Shown here: positions 63,456 through 64,000 of the stretch, piece by piece
Layout: each line of letters begins with the position of its first letter
How positions within the stretch are numbered: the stretch's first letter is position 1
Notes under the pieces: generated by a model
What the model was told of the DNA's origin: nothing
Database searches by the model: none
Seen by the model: the letters and a program-made list of their open reading frames with translations, nothing else
Assembly (NCBI GenBank): GCA_030323885.1
Contig: CM059199.1
Location: 75,612,781 to 75,676,780 of the forward strand
Reading direction: 5' to 3'
DNA length: 64,000 nucleotides
DNA from: Branchipolynoe longqiensis
Taxonomy: Eukaryota > Annelida > Polychaeta > Phyllodocida > Polynoidae
Position numbers and translations under genes: made by a program

Positions 63456-63730
63456 AGTTGCATGGTCCGATGAAATATATATTTTTCTAAACGAAAATGC
63501 TTATCTACATTTGATTCATTATACCCAACTTAGATATTGGTGCATTAATGACTAGTTTGGGACAGCATACATAGAATAATCAGTGAATTTACTACCTCAT
63601 CCCATTGGACACTGACTTTGAGGAAGCCATTAGGCAGGGAGGCCACAAGCGAATTAGGTCAATCTTGTGACCTGATTTGTCTTGCCCTCATTCTCAATAC
63701 CTTATATGGCATTGGCGCATAATTCCGAAT
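63456..63730. repeat. TTAA-type MITE, long-variant fragment
   Basis: Begins TTAA + AGTTGCATGGTCCGATGA (63453 onward). It carries the long-variant interior in reverse relative to 29592-30090 ('agccattaggcagggaggcc', 'cataccttatatggcatt'-like) and breaks off near 63730. Confidence 0.6.
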
Positions 63731-64000
63731 TGTGGTTGATTCGGGGGAAGCCAGACACCCACCACGCCCCAAGCGGTTCAGACGAACATTAACCGAAACC
63801 TCCCCCCGCATTGGCCATTCGGTTTCGCTTCCTGATGCCGCAAACATTTCAAACACAGGGACACACCCTAATTCCTCGACCTGTAGGTAGGCCCGCTAAG
63901 CGAGCCGTATGGAGGCCCAGACCGGAGCAGGAGCATGAGCAGCTCGACAGGTCAGTTCAAAATGGCGGCGACGACGCGTCCCCTACGCACCGGCGGGCCG
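63731..64000 (+). promoter_or_regulatory. CpG-rich island with possible translation start at the window end
   Basis: The last 270 bases are unique and become rich in CpG. At 63962 an ATG lies in 'ttcaaaATGGCGGCGACGAC' and stays open for the remaining 13 codons (MAATTRPLRTGGP). AAAATGGCGGC is the YY1/Pho-type element that often overlaps start codons of housekeeping genes. The gene, if any, continues beyond the window. Confidence 0.3.

Overview
The window is animal nuclear DNA. It has intron-containing genes with GT-AG splice sites, tRNA-derived SINEs, degenerate LINEs, many short inverted-repeat transposons and long simple-sequence arrays. The mix of elements suggests a marine lophotrochozoan, most likely a mollusc, but that placement is inference: no ribosomal, mitochondrial or other diagnostic gene is present. 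Only two host genes can be supported. One is a minus-strand gene with a single coding exon (3296-4657) for a 453-residue NHL-repeat beta-propeller protein. The other is a plus-strand gene with three coding exons (13211-18046) for a 278-residue metallo-beta-lactamase-fold protein that aligns along its length with animal MBLAC2. A possible first exon with an ATGGCGGC start lies in the CpG-rich last 250 bases.

Layout. 1-2.2 kb: hAT-like MITEs with a Harbinger-like MITE nested inside one. 2.2-4.7 kb: NHL gene and its 3' side. 4.8-12.5 kb: DNA transposons, SINEs and an LTR-like repeat. 12.6-18.1 kb: MBLAC2-like gene, its introns filled with SINEs and MITEs. 18.3-20.5 kb: SINEs and an AT-rich minisatellite. 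21.4-22.6 kb: CACACC-type minisatellite. 22.6-26 kb: a unique, CNE-like stretch, then several MITEs. 26.1-29.3 kb: LINE reverse-transcriptase remains and a DIRS-like RNase H fragment inside a split SINE. 30-33 kb: LTR-like repeat, self-nested MITEs and a 66-bp-arm inverted repeat. 33.3-37.8 kb: GA-rich and CACT arrays. 38-47 kb: SINE/LINE/MITE mosaic. 47.3-49.3 kb: palindromic MITE and TG-rich minisatellite. 49.4-59 kb: MITEs, an LTR-like segment, SINEs, minisatellite and the best-preserved LINE. 59.4-61 kb: CCCCACC and ATC arrays. 61-64 kb: MITE, LINE remains and a CpG-rich end.

The two genes show no operon-like or pathway relation. What stands out is the record of transposition. At least ten inverted-repeat families can be delimited by eye, and several have exact target-site duplications (TAA/TTA, TTAA, TA, 7-9 bp). 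In several cases one element sits inside another whose uninterrupted copy elsewhere gives the empty site. Short unique islands between repeats look like possible regulatory DNA. I found no CRISPR array, bacterial-type operon, rRNA gene or convincing functional tRNA gene.
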